Assembly (NCBI GenBank): GCA_016210805.1
Contig: JACQTL010000238.1
Location: 1 to 14,538, forward strand
Direction of reading: 5' to 3'
From: Actinomycetota bacterium
GTDB taxonomy: Bacteria; Actinomycetota; UBA4738; G016210805
Length of the DNA: 14,538 bases
A program made the position numbers and the translations under genes. Positions 12,824 through 14,538 of the stretch are shown here, piece by piece. The notes under the pieces were generated by a model. It made no database searches. It worked only from the letters and a program-made list of their open reading frames with translations, and was not told where the DNA came from. Numbering within the stretch: the first letter of the stretch is position 1; the number at the start of each line of letters is the position of its first letter.

Positions 12824-14057
12824 GTGAACGACATCGAGCCGGCGGACGAGCCGCGCGAGCAGCCCCGCGTGGTCGGGGTCCCCCGGGAGACCCTCCCCGG
12901 CGAGACCAGGGTCGCGCTCTCGCCGGGGGCGGTCCCGGCCCTCCCGCGCGCGGGGATGCGGGTCCTCGTGGAGACGGGTGCCGGCCGGGCCGCGGGATTC
13001 CCGGACGAGGCCTACATCGCGAAGGGAGCCAGCCTGGCCGCCTTCCGCGACGAGGTCTTCGCCGCCGACGCCGTCCTCCAGGTCCGCCCTCTCGCGGGGC
13101 CGGGCGCCGACGCAGACCTCGACCGTATGCGCGACGGGCACCTGCTGGTCGGGCTCCTCCGCCCCCTCGACCGGCCCGACCTGATCCGCAGGATCGGGGA
13201 GCGGGGGGGTCGTGGCGATGTCGATGGAGCTGATCCCCCGGATAGCGCGGGCCCAGAGCATGGACGTGCTGTCGTCGCAGGCCACGGTGGCCGGGTACCG
13301 GGCCGTCGTGCTCGCCGCCGAGCGCCTGCCGAAGATGTTCCCACTGCTCACCACGGCCGCCGGGACGATCCCCCCGGCCCGCGTGTTCGTCCTGGGCGCC
13401 GGCGTGCTGGGCCTCCAGGCCATCGCCACGGCCCGCCGCCTGGGCGCGGTGGTGGAGGCCCACGACGTCCGCCCGGGGGTCCGCGAGCAGGTCGAGAGCC
13501 TGGGGGCGCGCTTCGTCGAGCTCCCGGTGGAGGTCGCGGACGCCGAGGACGCCGGCGGCTACGCCCGAGCTCAGACCGACGAGTTCCTGGCCCGGCAGCG
13601 CGAGACCATGGCCCGAGTGGTCGTCGGCAGCGATGTGGTGATCGCCGCCGCGCTGATCCCCGGGGAACGAGCGCCCGTGCTGGTCACCGCGGACATGGTC
13701 GAGGCCATGGTCCCCGGCTCGGTCGTGGTGGACTGCGCCGCGGAGCAGGGCGGGAACTGCGAGCTCACCCGGCCGGACGAGGAGGTCGACCATCGCGGGG
13801 TGACGGTCCTGGGCCCCACCAACCTCCCGGCCGGCGTGGCCCGGGACGCCAGCCAGACCTACGCGAAGAACGTCTCCGCCTTCCTGTTCCACGTCCTCCG
13901 GGACGGCGCCCTGAAGCCGGACCGAGACGACGAGATCGTCCGGGAGACCCTCCTCACCCTGGGCGGCGAGGTGGTCCACCCTCGGGTCCGGGCCGCGCTG
14001 GGCATGGACCCGCTGGAGCCCCCCGCGGGCACGCGGGACGAGGCGGTGACCGCCTGA
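12824..14057 (+). CDS. pntAA: NAD(P) transhydrogenase alpha subunit part 1 (PntAA), interrupted by a one-base frameshift
   Basis: The NAD(H)-binding domain I of proton-translocating transhydrogenase, which passes hydride between NADH and NADP+ using the proton gradient. The first part reads from GTG 12824 (VVGVPRETLPGETRVALSPG, residues 16-35) to about G128. The rest reads in the next frame, from VVAMSMELIPRIARAQSMD (129-147) to the TGA at 14055-14057. Removing one G from the G7 run at 13203-13209 gives a continuous 410-residue protein, normal for PntAA. Other landmarks: SSQATVAGY, the NAD loop VLGAGVLGLQAIATARRLGA (189-208) with acidic E211 after it, and LGPTNLPAGVARDASQTYAK. The cause may be a sequencing error in a homopolymer or a real loss-of-function mutation. 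The stop overlaps the pntAB start by one base (TGATG). Confidence 0.9.
13203..13209 (+). other. pntAA: G7 homopolymer, site of the pntAA frameshift
   Basis: Seven Gs between C 13202 and T 13210. With six Gs the frame reads ERGVVAMSMELIP, as expected for PntAA; with seven it reads ERGGRGDVDGADP, which has no family match. The site is well defined because both sides are recognisable PntAA. Confidence 0.85.
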
Positions 14058-14353
14058 TGCTGGAGAGGCTGGAGCCGGCCCTGTACGTCTTCGTGCTGGC
14101 CACGTTCCTGGGCTTCGAGGTGATCAGGCGCGTGCCGCCGCTCCTGCACACCCCCCTCATGTCGCTCACCAACGCGCTGTCCGGCATCGCCCTGGTGGGC
14201 TCGCTGGTCATCGCCGGCGCCGCCGAGGGCACCCTGGCCACGGTGCTCGGCGGGGTGGCGGTCACGGCCTCGACGATCAACGTGGTCGGCGGGTTCCTGA
14301 TCACCGACCGGATGCTGAAGATGTTCCGCAGGCGGGAGCGGGCCCCGCGATGA
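14057..14353 (+). CDS. pntAB: NAD(P) transhydrogenase alpha subunit part 2 (PntAB), membrane
   Basis: 98 residues, the usual size for a separate PntAB. It supplies part of the membrane domain that carries protons. Three hydrophobic spans are visible: about 8-25 (LYVFVLATFLGFEVI), about 41-60 (ALSGIALVGSLVIAGA) and about 63-87 (LATVLGGVAVTASTINVVGG). A loop HTPLMSLTNALSG (31-43) is the classic conserved PntAB sequence. The basic tail MLKMFRRRERAPR would face the cytoplasm. ATG 14057 overlaps the pntAA stop (TGATG), and its own stop overlaps the pntB start (ATGA). The separate PntAA and PntAB, rather than a fused PntA as in E. coli, is the arrangement found in Rhodospirillum and many actinobacteria. 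Confidence 0.93.
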   Translation: MLERLEPALYVFVLATFLGFEVIRRVPPLLHTPLMSLTNALSGIALVGSLVIAGAAEGTLATVLGGVAVTASTINVVGGFLITDRMLKMFRRRERAPR

Positions 14354-14538
14354 GCGAGGAGTGGGTCAACCTCGCCTACCTGATGGCCGGGATCCTGTTC
14401 GTCCTGGCCCTCCGGTGGCTGACCTCTCCCCCCACCGCCCGGCGGGGGGTGCTGGCCGGCGAGGCCGGGATGCTCGTCGCGGTGGTGGCCACCCTCGTCA
14501 AGTTCGAGATCGTCGAGTACCAGTGGATCGTGGTGGCC
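14350..14538 (+). CDS. pntB: NAD(P) transhydrogenase beta subunit PntB, N-terminal 63 residues
   Basis: Only the start is in the window; the NADP-binding domain III lies beyond the right edge. PntB provides most membrane helices of the proton channel and the NADP(H) site. Seen: a first hydrophobic span about 9-24 (AYLMAGILFVLALRWL), then SPPTARRGVLAGEAGM (26-41), which matches the conserved SPxTARRGNxxGxxGM block of PntB, then a second span MLVAVVATLV. ATG 14350 overlaps the pntAB stop by 4 bases. Family membership is secure from the SPxTARRG block alone. Confidence 0.93.
   Translation, partial: MSEEWVNLAYLMAGILFVLALRWLTSPPTARRGVLAGEAGMLVAVVATLVKFEIVEYQWIVVA

Noticed and set aside
13203..13209. 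Programmed ribosomal frameshift in pntAA
   Set aside because: Restoring the frame needs a +1 shift (skipping one G). The common slippery-run mechanism shifts -1, and no stop codon or other stimulatory element is seen; an indel is simpler.
12824..14353. A continuous open frame joining the PntAA N-terminus to PntAB
   Set aside because: Between about 13210 and 14056 the frame encodes arginine/glycine/proline noise while the next frame encodes clear PntAA. It is open only because stops are rare at this GC content, not a real fusion protein.

Overview
The window is very high-GC DNA with almost every third codon position G or C. Genes are packed head to tail with 4-base stop/start overlaps, and GTG starts are common. 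This suggests a high-GC bacterium. An actinobacterial lineage is my best guess, because bacterial group 3b hydrogenases and a three-subunit PntAA/PntAB/PntB transhydrogenase are both common there. The sequence carries no marker gene that proves it. No rRNA, tRNA, CRISPR array, insertion sequence or phage gene was seen.

Left edge, minus strand (1-1662): a compact sulfur-handling operon transcribed leftward. It encodes a DsrE2-like protein, a TusA-like sulfur carrier, and a sulfide:quinone oxidoreductase (SQR)-like flavoprotein that runs off the window.

Centre, plus strand (1871-11202): after a 207-base divergent intergenic region comes a nine-gene operon. It encodes the four subunits of a cytosolic NADP-linked group 3b [NiFe] hydrogenase (sulfhydrogenase) in the order beta, gamma, delta, alpha (hydBGDA). 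An endopeptidase for the large subunit and the maturation factors HypF, HypC, HypD and HypE follow. HypA and HypB, the nickel-insertion factors, are not in the window. Adjacent genes overlap by 4 bases at every junction except hypF/hypC.

Right part (11209-12702): three small accessory genes. A minus-strand alpha/beta hydrolase is convergent with hypE. A divergent NTF2/SnoaL-like protein follows. Then comes a small minus-strand cysteine-rich protein whose 3' end overlaps the NTF2-like gene by 20 bases.

Right edge, plus strand (12824-14538): a proton-translocating NAD(P) transhydrogenase operon, pntAA-pntAB-pntB, with pntB cut by the window end. pntAA carries a one-base insertion in a run of seven Gs, which splits it into two frames. 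A 49-base imperfect inverted repeat lies just upstream of it.

Taken together: the hydrogenase couples H2 (or, as a sulfhydrogenase, S0/polysulfide) to NADPH, the transhydrogenase links NADPH to NADH and the proton gradient, and the divergent operon handles sulfide and sulfane sulfur. The neighbourhood looks like a redox-balancing and sulfur module for low-oxygen life. The link between its two halves is an inference from gene position.
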